A stretch of DNA of 64,000 bases from Straminergon stramineum (lineage: Eukaryota > Streptophyta > Bryopsida > Hypnales > Calliergonaceae), in the NCBI GenBank assembly GCA_963920665.1, contig OY987267.1:19964001-20028000 (forward strand), in the 5' to 3' direction. The translations under genes were made by a program, and so were the position numbers. Below, one piece after another: positions 12,670 through 24,474 of this stretch; the stretch's first letter is position 1, and every line of letters begins with the position of its first letter. A model generated the notes under the pieces. The model worked only from the letters and a program-made list of their open reading frames with translations, searched no databases and was not told the origin of the DNA.

Positions 12670-12850
12670 ACTGCAAAGCTTTGAACTCCCTTGGGGTCAA
12701 AAGTCTTAGTGTTGTGTTAAAAATGTGAACGACAGCAAAGCTTTGAACCCTCTTAGGGTCAAAAGTCTTAGTGGTGTGTTAAAAGAGGGAACGACAATGA
12801 AGCTTTGAACCCCCTTGGGATAAAAAGTCTTAGCGGTGTGTTAAAACCAC
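12670..12850. repeat. Tandem repeat, three units of about 63 bp
   Basis: Units begin near 12670, 12733 and 12796. Each has AAGCTTTGAAC followed by a CTT(G/A)GG(G/A)TCAAAAGTCTTAG-like core and (G/T)TGTGTTAAAA. The preceding 12200-12640 has weaker similar spacing (GTACTAAC / TTTGAG(A/T) motifs), suggesting a longer decayed array. Confidence 0.75.
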
Positions 12851-13144
12851 CTTACAAGAGACCCATGAGACCCTGTGGTCCTTCTCTCCACAAGTTTTAC
12901 TTTCCAAAACGTGTTGGAAACAAACCAAAGTTTATGCCCCCCAAAATAGGAATTAGAGGTCAAAATGAGCATGAAGAGTGATTGGGGAGAAATTGAGTGA
13001 GGTCTTCACTCAATGAACCTAGCTTACCACCCCCTCTAATTATAGACATAGCTTCCCCAAATCCCCCTTAGAAGTTAGCAAAAGTTTAGCAAAGAGGAGA
13101 GTCAGACAACATCTAGACCAACACTTCTAGACCAAGCCCTAGCA

Positions 13145-13620
13145 CCCAACACCGTGATACCCGAGAAGGGTCGGGGTCGGGCTACCAATCATTAAGGTCA
13201 GGAGAAAGGGGTCCAGTAACCAAAAAGGGAGCAAGGGAGGAGCTGCCAGTGAAGAAAGACGAGAGAAGGGTCCAATAACCAAAAAAAAAGCAAGAGAGGG
13301 TCTGTCTAGTCATCAAGGTCGGTAGGAGAGCTCCGGTAATCAAAAAGGGAGAAAGGGGGGTCTGCCCAATCATTGAGGTCGGGTAGGAGATGTCCGGTGT
13401 TCAAAAAAAGAAGCAAGGGAGGGTCTATCCAATCATTGAGGTCAGGAGGGGGATTTGTTAATTAAAGGAAAGGCAAGGGAGGGTCTACTTAACAGTTGAG
13501 TTGGGGAGGGAGACTCTGGTAATCTAAAAAGAAGGTAGGGAGGGGCTGTCCAATACCCACGGTCGGGCAGGGGGATTCTAGTGAGAGAGAGGTCAAGAGT
13601 GGGCTATCCAGCAATTGAGG
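13145..13620. repeat. Degenerate minisatellite, about 61-bp period, 7-8 units
   Basis: Recurrent block (G/A)GGGTC..CCAATCATTGAGGTC(G/A)GG then TCCGGTAATCAAAAAGG and GCAAGGGAGGG. Anchor positions for the gap between blocks are about 13209, 13268, 13329, 13391, 13452, 13511 and 13573. Purine-rich on the plus strand. An apparent reading frame across it is a by-product of the repeat. Confidence 0.8.
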
Positions 13621-15030
13621 AAGAGGGAGAAGGGAAGGAAGAGGCCAACAAGACGCGTCTACCACACTAAATAACCTTTGGAGTGGGGAATCCAACTCCC
13701 CATCTCTTATAAACATCACCAAAACAACAAGCAAGTGGCCGGAAGAATGACAGAGTAACAAGAGGGAAAACACTTTGAGGGGAAGGAATGGAAGTAGATA
13801 AGATAGAAGGATAATCCCCAAGTCTTACCCAAGCCCTTAGATTAAAATTAGGTGATTTATACGAGATTAAGCGTAAAGCGTAGGATGTAAGAGGTAGTTC
13901 AACTTAGGAGGATGGCATGACGCGTCCTTAAGATTAGCTTCATAGGTAGAACCAAGGGTAGTTGGGCCACCATAGTTTGTAGGAAGAATAGAGGGGAAAG
14001 AAAAGAAGGAGGGAAAGAAATAGGACGAAGCTAACAAATAAACTCTTGTACCAAATTATTTTATGATTAGAACAATGGTTCATTGTCTCACAGCACGGGA
14101 GTTCATGGCAGAGGAGGGGGAGCTTCCGGTGGGCGCGATCAACGACTCAAGTTCCGAGGTATGAGTTAAACCTTTCCTAACTCTTCCAAAGTCCCTAATT
14201 AGTGATTCGTAACTTTGGCTGAGGCCTACCCTTAGGTCAGACCCTTAGAACTATAAGTCAGGTCATTTCCTAGGATGTAAACTTAAAGAGAAAGGCCGTA
14301 GCTTTCCAAAACCCTAAGGCACGCCCAAATCAAGTCCAAAACAAGAAGTTACTGCTAGATGAAGAGTAGGGTCAAATTGGATGAAAAATAGATAGATCTA
14401 GGAATTGACAGCAAATTAAGGAGATTAGGATGAGGCTATTAAGTAGGGTCCAGGCTCGAAAAGAAAAGTTAATTCTGAATTATAGGTTAGGAGAAATTAG
14501 TGGATGAAGTTTAGGTAAGGCTTGGATGAGAATTTCGTGGGAATCTTCAATTAGGGCCAAACTCCAGACCTAGGTAGGAGAAAGTCTTTTGACCCTTACC
14601 TAAAAGTTTTGGACCTTTTTGAATTAGGGAGATATGCTCAATCAATGGATAAAGTTTGACAAACCTAGTAGCGGTCAAACTTCATCCACCCATAACTTTG
14701 GCTAGGAAGGTCGGACAGGGTCGAGCTTTATGTTTTTAGAAATGGAAAAAGATGAAATAGAGGGTTCTTAGGCTAGTTTTGCCCTAATGTAGACTCCATC
14801 AAAAACATATAATGGACCTTCTCTTCGGTTAGCTAAAAACACTGGAAGTAGAATAAGAGAATCTTGCGAATTGGGAATCACTTAAGCACTTAGTAAAAAG
14901 ATCCATTGCTTGAAAGGCACAATGGAACACGCTTAGACACCCGCAAGTAGGATTCACTTAGCCAAAACCCAGAACCTGGTTGTGTTCTCGATTTACTAAG
15001 GGTGGGTAAATTGGTGCTCACAAGGACATA
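13621..15030. other. Intergenic, GC-balanced, no gene recognised
   Basis: Less AT-rich than its surroundings and continuous in character with the tandem arrays at 12.2-13.6 kb, so the whole 11-15 kb block may be one decayed retroelement. No reverse transcriptase, integrase or gag motif was found on either strand. Confidence 0.4.
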
Positions 15031-15205
15031 AGTGCAACTTATCATCTTCGAAATTAGGGGTGGAAAGGGGAGATCTTCTACAATAGCTTCATTTCCAATG
15101 AGTATTTTTTATTTTTTTAAAGTGGACATCTAATGTCACACGGTTCCAAAATGGTTGATTTCCACGATCACCAACTTAGCATTTAAGGGTTAATGCAACT
15201 TACAT
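15031..15205 (+). repeat. Dispersed repeat AGTGCAACT.., copy a
   Basis: About 170 bp, similar in the same orientation to 32016-32195 and 59293-59462. It begins AGTGCAACT, contains GGTGGA(A/G)AGGGGAGATCTTC and a T-rich spacer, then a GATGTCA-like stretch and GGTTCCAAAA, and ends near a CAAC(T) pair. No tRNA-type internal promoter is obvious. Confidence 0.7.
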
Positions 15206-15825
15206 GCTATAAATGATTGCAAAAGTTTTGCATATTGCTAGAAAGATGCTTTTATATATATATATAATTTAAATTTTTTGTAAAAAAATTATACTCCTAA
15301 TGTGTATAGTACATTAGATAACATTGACCATGTTTTCTTATTAATATACTCTTGTGTTTGTTAAAGAAAGCTAGGGAGTTATATTATTTTCAAGAAGCAA
15401 TTGTACAATCCATACAATATATAATTGTGACTACCATGGTTATAGAATTTGTCTCAATATGTTGACACGGATCATCATAACCACATTTTGCCTTCTAGAG
15501 ACGTACATATGTAAACATGAGTTTGATTGGAATGCAATCAATCATTGAGTTGATTTAGGTTGCATCTAATAATCAAGTCCAAATGAAATTGAGGGCCGAT
15601 TTCCATGAGGGCTAGATTGAAGGACCAGAAGCACTCAAGAATACTCCATTGTGTTAGATTTGACTATGCAAAGTGAGAGTCCAAGACAAAAAATAGTAAT
15701 GACACTTTGCATGGGCATCAAGTATAAACCCAAGGGAGGCCATAGCCGGGCCATATCTATTTATTATTAGATCCAACATTGTCAACCACAAGATCAATCA
15801 AATAGACAAAATCTATGGTTGTGAG
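15206..15825. other. Intergenic, no gene recognised
   Basis: AT-rich with a short TATATA run near 15253. Nothing else supported. Confidence 0.4.
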
Positions 15826-15834
15826 GCTTTAGCT

Positions 15835-16129
15835 CTCAGTGGGTGGGTAGTAGTGAGTGGTTGGAGTAGCAACATACGTGCAAACAAATGATAGGGTATC
15901 TTAAAAACATGGGGGCTAAAAATTATAAATGGGTTTAGAGTAATATAGGGTATTGAAAATGGCATTGGACATCTTTAAAGTATTATAGGGTGTGGAATAA
16001 TAGGTCCCATCAAAAAATTACACAATGATAGCATGTGAAAAAATAAAATAAAATAAATTCATACCCCCCTATAAAATAGTGGTTGTTCACACCTATATCC
16101 TTATTTTTTTAACACATTGACCCCCCTGA
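15835..16129 (+). mobile_element. Dispersed TIR repeat, copy 2, with 9-bp direct flanks
   Basis: Second copy of the family at 9368-9637. Flanked by an exact 9-bp direct repeat GCTTTAGCT at 15826-15834 and 16130-16138. Ends are short and imperfect (CTCAGTGGGT... versus the complement of ...GACCCCCCTGA). Known: a 9-bp duplication is characteristic of Mutator-like elements; the short ends make that assignment tentative. Confidence 0.68.
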
Positions 16130-16138
16130 GCTTTAGCT

Positions 16139-17805
16139 TGTCATGGTCGCCCATATTTCGTTAGGCCTACCTATTTAGTTGAGATAGGTAGTCAAGAAAA
16201 AAGCTCCTAAAAACCATTAGAAAAATTATGGACTCTCTACATAGCTACTAGGAATTGCTGAGAGGGATCCTCTGTGCATTACATTTATTTTGTCAAAGGA
16301 ACTTTTCCCCTATTTTTGCACTTCATCACTCCCAAATGTCAGAGCATTCATTCTCAAGTACTATTAGTTAGGGTTGTGACAAGTGTTGTTTTGATATTTG
16401 AAAGTACCCCCAAAGCACGTTCCTCTGACTATTGTAGAATAGAAAACTGAAATATACTTCTTGGAACTTCCAATATTCACACAAGGTGTATTTTTGATTT
16501 GTCTGAAATTCCCTTTTCTAAGTAGCTTAGTAGGCTCCAGAAATAGACTAGCTTGTCAAATGTTGGCATCCCTCTAGAGAGTCCAAAGTTTTTCTAATGT
16601 TGACAAAACATTATCTACTTGGCCATGTAGGATTCCAAGTGAACTTCTCATCCATGAAAAATGGCATGAGCCTTCTAGTTGGCCAAAGTGTAAACCCAAC
16701 CGGTGTTTTTTTTATGCACCAATTTTCACCACTTGGCTATTTTTTATAAAGAAAATTCTTATTTTATGGGGTCAAAATAGCCAGATTATTGTTGTATTTT
16801 AGGACTAGTAGCCTAGTTTTACTTAGGTGTCACCTAATTTTCATATAGATATCACCAAATATCACCCAAGTATCGCATGAGTATTGAAGAATCAACTAGC
16901 TCCTTCTCCAAAATGAAAAAAATAAATCACTGAACCCAACTTGGACCACACCTATGTGCTTTGATATGATAACTCTAGAGGGCCTTTGGTCCGGCCTTGA
17001 TGTAAACCGGCCCTGAGCTCCACTTCACTCTGGGTCCACTGCCTCCAGTCTTTGTGACCACTGGGCGTCTCTTTGGATCCAGGTCATTGCGTCAATTGAG
17101 TTCAGTTCATGGCTGATTTTTGATCGTATAAATTCGGTGATCTTGTAATGTAGCTTTCAAGACCCTGTTCATGTTTGCCCTCGGCGGGACGGTGACTTGT
17201 CACTGCCTAACATTCATAGACCCTGTCACTGAATCCCGAGAAATCCCCACTAAATTAGGCAATCCGACAAAATTAGAATCAATTTCTAAATCGGTGGACT
17301 ATTTATAGCGCAAAGCATTCAATGCAAAAGCGGCACCTCGAGGAACTTGCACGCAGCAAAGAACAATATCATTATTACTGAGCACCAGATGACTGGAAGC
17401 GTTCCTAGGAGCTGTGTCGAGAGTTTGTTGGTAAGATCTGGTTAGGGTGGGGTTGGTGGATTCTTGAGTGCGAGGAGAATGATCGGTTGCACAAGTTAGT
17501 GTAGTCAACTGGCATCATTATTGCATTAGATCTAAAAATCGTTGGAATGGTCTTTGGCGGATACAGCATTGTGAACCTTGGGCTTCCATCTTCGCAACCA
17601 CAAGCTTAAATTGGTGGAGAATCTGGCTAGTGAATTTGATTACTAGGGTTCAATTAAGTCTTTGGTATGCATATACTAGCAACAATTTTCTCGGAGACTA
17701 TTCTATTTGCCAGACTTGATGCAGAGTTTCTGTGAATGTGGGTGTATGGCTACCACCGTTCAAGCTCTGCCACCCAAGTTTCTAGAACCAGAGAGCTTGT
17801 GAAAA
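16139..17805. other. Upstream region of the GT14 gene
   Basis: 16139-16980 is AT-rich without features. From about 16980 the base composition becomes balanced and non-repetitive, fitting promoter and 5' UTR of the GT14 gene starting at 17806. No TATA box or 5' UTR intron could be fixed with confidence. Confidence 0.4.
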
Positions 17806-20800
17806 ATGATCAGGATGCGAGGCTATGTGTCCCAAGGCAAGTCCAGGCTCGCACGGTCTCGATTCTCAGTGAAAGTGGATTTGCCACGCAAATGGCTTCT
17901 ATCGCTGTTGGCTTCTTCCGTGATCTCCATCTTTCTCCTTCTTGCAAATCTTAGTTTGGGATTCCTTAGGGCTCATCACGCTATTATCACATCGCAACCG
18001 GCCTCAGACTCTGAGCACAAGGAATTCCAGCGTCAGGCGACTGGGGACGCTCATGTACCGCCGACTCCACCCAAGCTGGCTTACTTGATCTCAGGTACTA
18101 GCATGTTTTGTTTTTTTGCATTCTTCGCTGGAGTAGTCCAAAGAATTTGGTTGAAGCTACCAAATGAATTATAGCATGATCTGCATAGTACTTTTGTTAT
18201 TTTGGTAGCTACTATACAATTACTGGCAGTTCACAATAAATTTGCTCAAATTCCCAGCATATTCTTCATAATACTTTTGTTATAATGGTAGCTACTATTG
18301 ATTTACTGGCAGTTTACAATAGATTTGGGGAAAATCCCAGTATGATGGGAACATGGCAAAGTGCACTAGTGACACGGTGCACCCCACAATGTAAATTTGC
18401 CCGTGAGCAGTGCGTGTCGCCGTGCGTCCATCAGGCTTTACTGAGTGGGATTTCGCCCAGATTTTCATTGAAACCTGACTAGATAATAGCATGCTTCTCC
18501 TCGAATTTCATTAAACTTAGCCTTGAAGCTAGACAAAAAATGTGTGTCGAAATCTCGGGGTATTGAGCCCAGAAAAGAATGCCTGACAGGTACCGAAGGA
18601 GACGGTGATCGGATGATACGGACGTTGCAAGCTTTGTACCACCCGCACAATTACTACCTGCTGCACTTGGACCTGGCAGCCCCTGCTGAGGAGCGGGGAA
18701 AGCTAGCCAGGTATGTGAAGGAAGAGCCGGTGTTTAAGGAGGCGAAGAATGTGTTCATGGTGGAGAAGCCGAATTTGGTGACCTACAGAGGACCTTCTAT
18801 GATCGCTGCCACATTACATGGGGCCGCTATTTTGCTCAAGAAAGGCAAGGATTGGGATTGGTTCATCAATCTGAGCGCTTCGGATTATCCCCTCGTGACT
18901 CAAGATGGTGAGTTGGATTCACATACGGTCAATGTTTGGGGTTTAGAGTTTTTAGGGTTTAAGGTTTAAGGTTTAAGACTAAATAAGATGGTTTAGGGTT
19001 TAAGGTTTAAGACTTTAGGATTAACACCTTAGCGGTAGAATTTAGAGTAGATACTGGTAGTCTACTTTGGGGGCTCATAATCAATTTTGGATTCATTTTT
19101 GCTGCTAAAGAAATGGAGGGCATGCGTTCTACTTTTTATTACCGATAGGCCCCGAATGATTATAAGACCCATAAATACTACCCCTTGGCATAGAGTTTTA
19201 AAATTGCATTCTGCGAGAGTGAGCTCTTTTTGCATTTGAGAATTGGAGCTTGAAATCTGACATGTCATACTGAATCCATCTATTGGCTGGAATTGCAGAT
19301 CTTCTTCATGTTTTTTCCTATTTGCCTAAGAACCTCAACTTTCTTGAGCACACGAGTGATATGGGCTGGAAAGAGTATGTATCCAAACTTTTCAACCAAC
19401 ATTTTCTGAATTGTTAGTTGATCAAGTTTTGTACTTCACACGAGCTCATGAAAAGTGTTGAACTTTACGTAGTTGTGACCCCAATTGCATCTCAATGTAC
19501 ACTCCTTTGTCTTAGAATCTAGATTTAGGATAGTCATACTTATCTTATGAAATTTATGCCACATGAACAAACCTAAATTTAGATTCAGAAGTGAAGTAGG
19601 TTATGCATTGTGATGTAATGAGCTGGGGGTCAAAATTTGGTTTTCTTAGTTAATGCAAGTTAAACATTGAGAACTAAGGTGAATTCAAGAATGAGTCTTA
19701 TTTAACCAGTGGTTGATTTCTAGGATGTGCTTGCACAGTCTTGTTGACGTGCATCAACAGTCTCTGACTTTAATGTTTCAATGCTTAATGGTTTATTTGA
19801 ATATGCACAGGTTTCAGCGGGCCAAGCCCATCATCATCGACCCTGGACTGTATCAGAAGCAGAAGACCGACATCTATTGGGCCGTGCAGCAGCGAGCTAT
19901 ACCTACTGCATTTCGTTTGTTCACAGGTGGGACTTTTTCTTCTCCCCCCCCGCCCCCAACTCTTAAAATGGTGACTGTAAGTTATGACATTTCAGAACTG
20001 AACTCATTGAACAGAGAACATGATCTAGCATAAATTTCTTGAGCATTTACAACAATTTCATCAAGCATTGAGACAAAGAACAGAAGTCAATCAAATTTGC
20101 ATGGAGGTCAATCAAATTTCCTTGTTTCCCTTACAATCAAGTGTATTTAGTAACTGAATGAATTACAGTCTACCCCAATAGTCTATTTGAACCTGCAACA
20201 AACTCAAATTGGAGATCAAATCCACAATCTCAATGCAGACAAGTTTCGTTGATGTGACAAATATTTTCGCTCTTAAAAATTAGGACATTTATAGAATTAC
20301 GCTACAGAACACACATCCTGAAAGTTGCACAGTAGTGGAATATTTACACCATTGTACCTAAATTGATGTTTTGGAGGATGAGATAAGGTAGGTACACCGA
20401 AAACCACATTGGGTTGAAAAGCCCCACTTCAACAAATCCTCACTCTGTGTACATCTTCTAAATCAATGTGTACCTGTTGCTGAAGAATCGATTGTAGAAA
20501 CATCTACCAATAAAACGTTGACCCTTACTGACTTTTGCATACGGTATCTAAATGTGCATTCTTTGGTGCGTTAGAACCTCCTTTCATTTGCCAACAAGAA
20601 ACACAAAAATTTAACAAATCTAATAATAGTAACTGTGCATAGTTGAAAAAAGTGGTGCTTTTGGGTGTCCTGACCTTGAAGTTAATTCAATTTTCAAGAG
20701 TTGTAATTAAGTTGGTGTTCAAATGTGGTTTTCATATCAAGGCTCTAGCTTCTCGTTCCCTAGTCCTTATTTGTGAAGTGGAAAGAGATCATGTGAATGC

Positions 20801-21844
20801 TCATGCTTTATCCAGTGTATTTGTCATTGTCACCGTGCAAGGAACAGTAAAAAAAACAAGTTTTCAGATGATAAAAAATCATTTACAGTATGATGCCAGA
20901 GGTTCAAATTTTTCAGTTTCTTGTCTGAAGCTTGCCTGTTCAATGTGCTGATACCTTAATCGCACTCCCCTAATTTCCAAAGAGTTCGAAGTTGGTGAAC
21001 ATTCAAAATGTGGTGCTTGTGGTCTGTGAGTTCGGAAGTGGGTGTGGTTTGTGGGAGCAAACAGGCTCGGCATGGACGGTTCTCAGGAGGACCTGCACGC
21101 TGCTCCTGTACTGTACTTGGTGTCAAGAGTGATGTTGACGAGGGTATTAGGAAGGAAGGAATGAGATTACATACAACTTTAGATTCGATTCACTTCGCTA
21201 ATATCACTCCTTCCACCAAGTGCTTTGTGCAGCTGAATGTCACCATTTCTGGCAACCCAGAATCGTCCATTGTCATTGACGATGAGCTTGGTTGTGCTCT
21301 GTGTGTTGCCCACTGCTCAGGCTCCGCTTGGACAATCCTCACCCGTTCATTCATGGCGTATTGCAACCAAGGCTGGGACGCCCTCCCCCGCACGCTCCTC
21401 CTCTACTACGCCAACTTCGTCTCCTCTCCCGAAGGCTACTTCCACACCGTCATCTGCAACACGCCTTCTTTCCGCAACACCACCGTCAACCACGACCTGC
21501 ACTTCATCGCATGGGACTACCCCCCGCAGCAGCACCCCTTGACCCTCACGCTCCGCTTCTTCGCCGACATGGTCGACAGCGGAGCCGCCTTCGCACGCAA
21601 GTTCAACAAGGACGACCCCGTGCTGCACAGGATTGATCGGAAGCTCCTGAGAAGGAGACCGGGGGCGTTCACGCCTGGAGGGTGGTGTGTGGGCAAGGAC
21701 GGGAATGGGAAGGACCCGTGTAGCGTGAGGGGGGATCCGAAGGTCTTGAAGCCGGGGCCGGGGGCGAGGAGGCTGGAGGAACTCGTGATCAAACTGCTCG
21801 AGCCGGAAAAGTTCAGGGCAAGGCAATGTGTAGTAGGGGTGTGA
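17806..21844 (+). CDS. GT14 family glycosyltransferase (Core-2/I-branching enzyme domain; GlcAT14-like)
   Basis: Five exons: 17806-18094, 18590-18907, 19299-19374, 19811-19926, 21321-21844; all introns GT-AG and phases consistent; 440 residues. Known: plant GT14 enzymes are Golgi type II membrane proteins, and characterised members add beta-glucuronic acid to arabinogalactan proteins. Seen: a short basic N-terminus (RKW at 28-30), a single membrane anchor at about 30-54, a Pro/Ser stem, then the catalytic domain opening AYLISGTEGDG near residue 92. Family motifs follow: HLDL, VTYRGPSM, DWDWFINLSASDYPL (about 185-198), FLEHTSDMGWKE, RAKPIIIDPGLY, LPRTLLLYYANFVSSPEGYFH, TVNHDLHFIAWD, FTPGGWC and DPCSVRGDP, ending RARQC. 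An in-frame TGA sits directly before the ATG. Exon 5 is far more GC-rich than exons 1-4. Confidence 0.95.
18184..18345 (+). repeat. 83-bp tandem duplication inside GT14 intron 1
   Basis: Copies begin at 18184 and 18267; both contain TACTTTTGTTAT, GGTAGCTACTAT, TTACTGGCAGTT and TCCCAG in the same order. Identity is roughly 80 percent by eye. It lies entirely within the intron. Confidence 0.75.
18938..19020 (+). repeat. Short interstitial telomere-like repeat in GT14 intron 2
   Basis: Several (T)TTAGGGTTTAAGG-like units follow the donor site of intron 2. They resemble the plant telomere unit TTTAGGG but are mixed with GGTTTAA variants and are not a clean array. Confidence 0.55.
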
Positions 21845-21867
21845 TTGGGGGGAGGAGGGAGTTTTCG

Positions 21868-22190
21868 GTGAAATTTCTGGTCGGGAAATTGAAGAGGGTT
21901 CCAAAGCATCCAAGAAGGAGTGATTTGGACAGCAATGAAAGAGTTATAAGGGTTCAAAGTTTTGCTGGTGGATCATCTAGAAGTGACCATCATGAGTTTT
22001 GATTGCGAGGTAAAAAGGTTCAAAGGAACCACACCTGATTGGGACGCCGAGTTTATTGAAGTAGTTGGATTTTTGAAAATTCTTGTTGGTAAATCAAAGA
22101 GGATTCCAATGCATCCTAGAATGCTTGGTTTGGACAGCAAATGCACCAGCTACAAGGGTTCAAAGTTTTAGTGTGGATCATGAGTTTTGG
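21868..22190 (+). repeat. Tandem duplication of the GT14 3' flank
   Basis: Sequence just after the GT14 stop (about 21868-22003) is repeated at about 22074-22190 with a period near 205 bp. Shared pieces in order are GAAGAGG(G/A)TTCCAA, TTTGGACAGCAA, AAGGGTTCAAAGTTTT, GTGGATCAT and ATGAGTTTTG. The short open frames across the second copy look like by-products. Confidence 0.7.
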
Positions 22191-22196
22191 AGTATA

Positions 22197-22586
22197 AAGT
22201 AGGAACACCTAAAACGGACACTTATTAGAGAGGACGTGATCGTCAAGGTCTTTGTAGAAAAAAATGTTGTCTACACGGTAGGAAATGGTTTGGGAAACCA
22301 ACAAAATTAGTTTCGTATTTTTCCAAGCTTGTATGAATATTCTACGAATTTTTGAAGACAACTTCGTAGTTGCATCTATTGTGGACACTAGAGTAACACC
22401 TAAGTGGGCACGGAAACATCCAAAAGGGATACACTCTAAACTTGAATCAAGTGCGGGTGATTGGCTACTTCTGAAAAAGTGACAACTTCTTGGAACCCCA
22501 CTTGTCTACTTCGGGTCCACAAGCCCTTGGATTTAGGTTGTTTACTAGGTGTCCGTAAATGAGTCTTGTCGATTTTAGGTGTTCCT
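22197..22586. mobile_element. Stowaway-like MITE downstream of GT14
   Basis: Termini AAGTAGGAACACCTAAAA at the left and TTTTAGGTGTTCCTACCT at the right are inverted repeats of about 18 bp with one mismatch. TA lies immediately outside each end (TA|AAGTAGG, CCTACCT|TA). The roughly 390-bp interior has no meaningful open frame. Confidence 0.65.
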
Positions 22587-22945
22587 ACCTTAGATCATCT
22601 GAAACTGACACAAGTTTTGATTTGGATGTTGAGCAATGCTTTCACAAAATCCACGTGTACAGATTGTGAGATTTTGGAGTGTTGCATATAGATTGGTGTC
22701 ACGGTTATGTGTGGTTATCTTATTTGGCACGAGATTGTTGAGATAGGTTGATAGTTCCCAAGAATCTAAGGAAAAATGCTTAACATTCTACTTGTCAATG
22801 ACTGAAAATTGGTATGAGTTGATGGTTGTGTTGTCTATGAAGTATACATTAGAGGTAGTCACATTTCCTCCATTGTCTTAGATTTTCGTGGAAAATGGGG
22901 ACATGTTAGGTCCAAGTTGGCTTTTTGCATGGATGCAAAAAGGGG

Positions 22946-23037
22946 ATATTCTTCTTTGGAGAAGTTTTCTCCATGCCCATTATTTTCCTCCAAAGGTGAA
23001 GAATGGGGGTGGAGAAAACTTCTCTAAAGAAGAATAT
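22946..23037 (+). ncRNA. MIR-like stem-loop (candidate small-RNA precursor)
   Basis: Arms 22946-22981 and 23002-23037 match at 33 of 36 positions; two of the three differences still allow G:U pairs in the plus-strand RNA, leaving one true mismatch around a 20-nt loop. The left arm reads ATATTCTTCTTTGGAGAAG.. then TTTTCTCC. Length and near-perfect pairing suit a young plant MIR locus or a tiny fold-back transposon. I recognise no known mature miRNA. No expression evidence is available. Confidence 0.4.
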
Positions 23038-24301
23038 TCTATTTTGGACTATGCTATGGCTCCACATTGATTCTCCACATCTCATCCTCTAAATGAATAA
23101 GGGGTGTAACACTTCCTTCACCCGCTAATGCTTCCCATTGGTTCCTATTACTTCCCATTCTCCACAAAAAATTTTGATGGTAGAGGAGTTGTGACTACCC
23201 CTATTTAGTACTTCAAGCTTAGAGTTTTGAAAGTTTCCTCCATTTCTACCTCCACATTTTATAGAATTTCGGGGTTTTGAAGGACAATGTGTTTTTGTAG
23301 CAAAACTAATGAGAATTTATGATAACATTTATAGTCATAAATGTCTAAAGCTTAATCCACACCATTGTCATTTCTTTTTCCCTACCACATTAGGGGAGAA
23401 ATGAATCCATTAAAGGGCTTTGAGAATTTTTACTAATTTAAGTACTAATTGAAGAGAGTATGATTTTTTTCCACATCATCATTACTATCACCGTAGTGGC
23501 CACTTGGCATGTGGATATTTGTCAAAGGCGTGTGCTAGCCATCCTCCATCACTAAGTCAAGAATTCTTTGAGATAGATTGGGTAGTGGAGATGAGATCGT
23601 GGAGATGGGTTGGATAATGATGGCAAATATTTGAGTCCATCAAGCAAATCTTGGCCCAATTAGTGAATTGAAAAGGCTCTTTCCTACCCAATTTTTTGCT
23701 CTATGAAGCATCCTCTTCTTGGGTTCAACTCTCCCCTAATGTGAAGTGTAATAAAAAAAGGATATTTAAAAGTAACTACCTTAATTTGCAAGAGTTCTAT
23801 TAACCCCTAAGTGCTCCAACATCCACTTTTTGGACAATGATCAAATTGAAACTCAAATTTCATCCTCATTATTGTTTGGATGAAAGTCATCCTAATTTGT
23901 GGAGATACTTTATCAAGTTGTTGTCCTATATAATGGTTGGATTTGGTGTTATTAGAATATATATTTTTCTAAAATGACAAATGTGCAAGTATGTCCAAGT
24001 GGTTGACCAAGCCAAAATTGTATTGACTCTAGTTCAAAACTAGATTTGCAAAAATGAGGTCATAGCTAGATTTTAAGAATACAAAAATCTCAAAAAATCA
24101 CCATGTCAAGAGAACCTCATTTCAAATCCATTTCAATAAATTGTACTCAAAAAATGATAACACTCTATTTGTAATTGAAATTAGAAGGAATTTTGAAATT
24201 TCCTTTTCAAAATTTATAAAAAATGTTGGTGGTGGCATTTGTGAATCTAACCGTATTGATGGACTCTAAAATTCACAGTCTATGTCTTTTATTTTTATAC
24301 C
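23038..24301. other. Intergenic, no gene recognised
   Basis: AT-rich; no convincing open frame, inverted repeat or RNA gene seen. Confidence 0.45.
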
Positions 24302-24474
24302 AATTCCAAAATATTCTTCTTAATATCACTTTATAATGATTTTTCTTAAATCGTCAATTGTGGAGAAGACTCTGGACATTTAGGGGTAATTCCAAAATAT
24401 TCTTCCAAAATAACATTTTTTAATGATTTTTTGCAAATCGTCAATTCTGGAGAAGACTCTGGACTTTGGGGGGT
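24302..24474. repeat. 86-bp tandem duplication
   Basis: Copies from 24302 and 24388 share AATTCCAAAATATTCTTC, TAATGATTTTT, AAATCGTCAATT and TGGAGAAGACTCTGGAC in the same order. Confidence 0.75.

Noticed and set aside
13489..13821. 110-codon Leu/Pro/Ser-rich frame on the minus strand
   Set aside because: It reads through the 61-bp minisatellite; the apparent protein repeats are the DNA repeats.
18938..19020. True telomeric tract
   Set aside because: Units are irregular and few; better described as a short telomere-like run in an intron.
21347..21957. 188- and 146-codon minus-strand frames
   Set aside because: Antisense shadows of the GC-rich last exon of the GT14 gene, which has clear family motifs on the plus strand.
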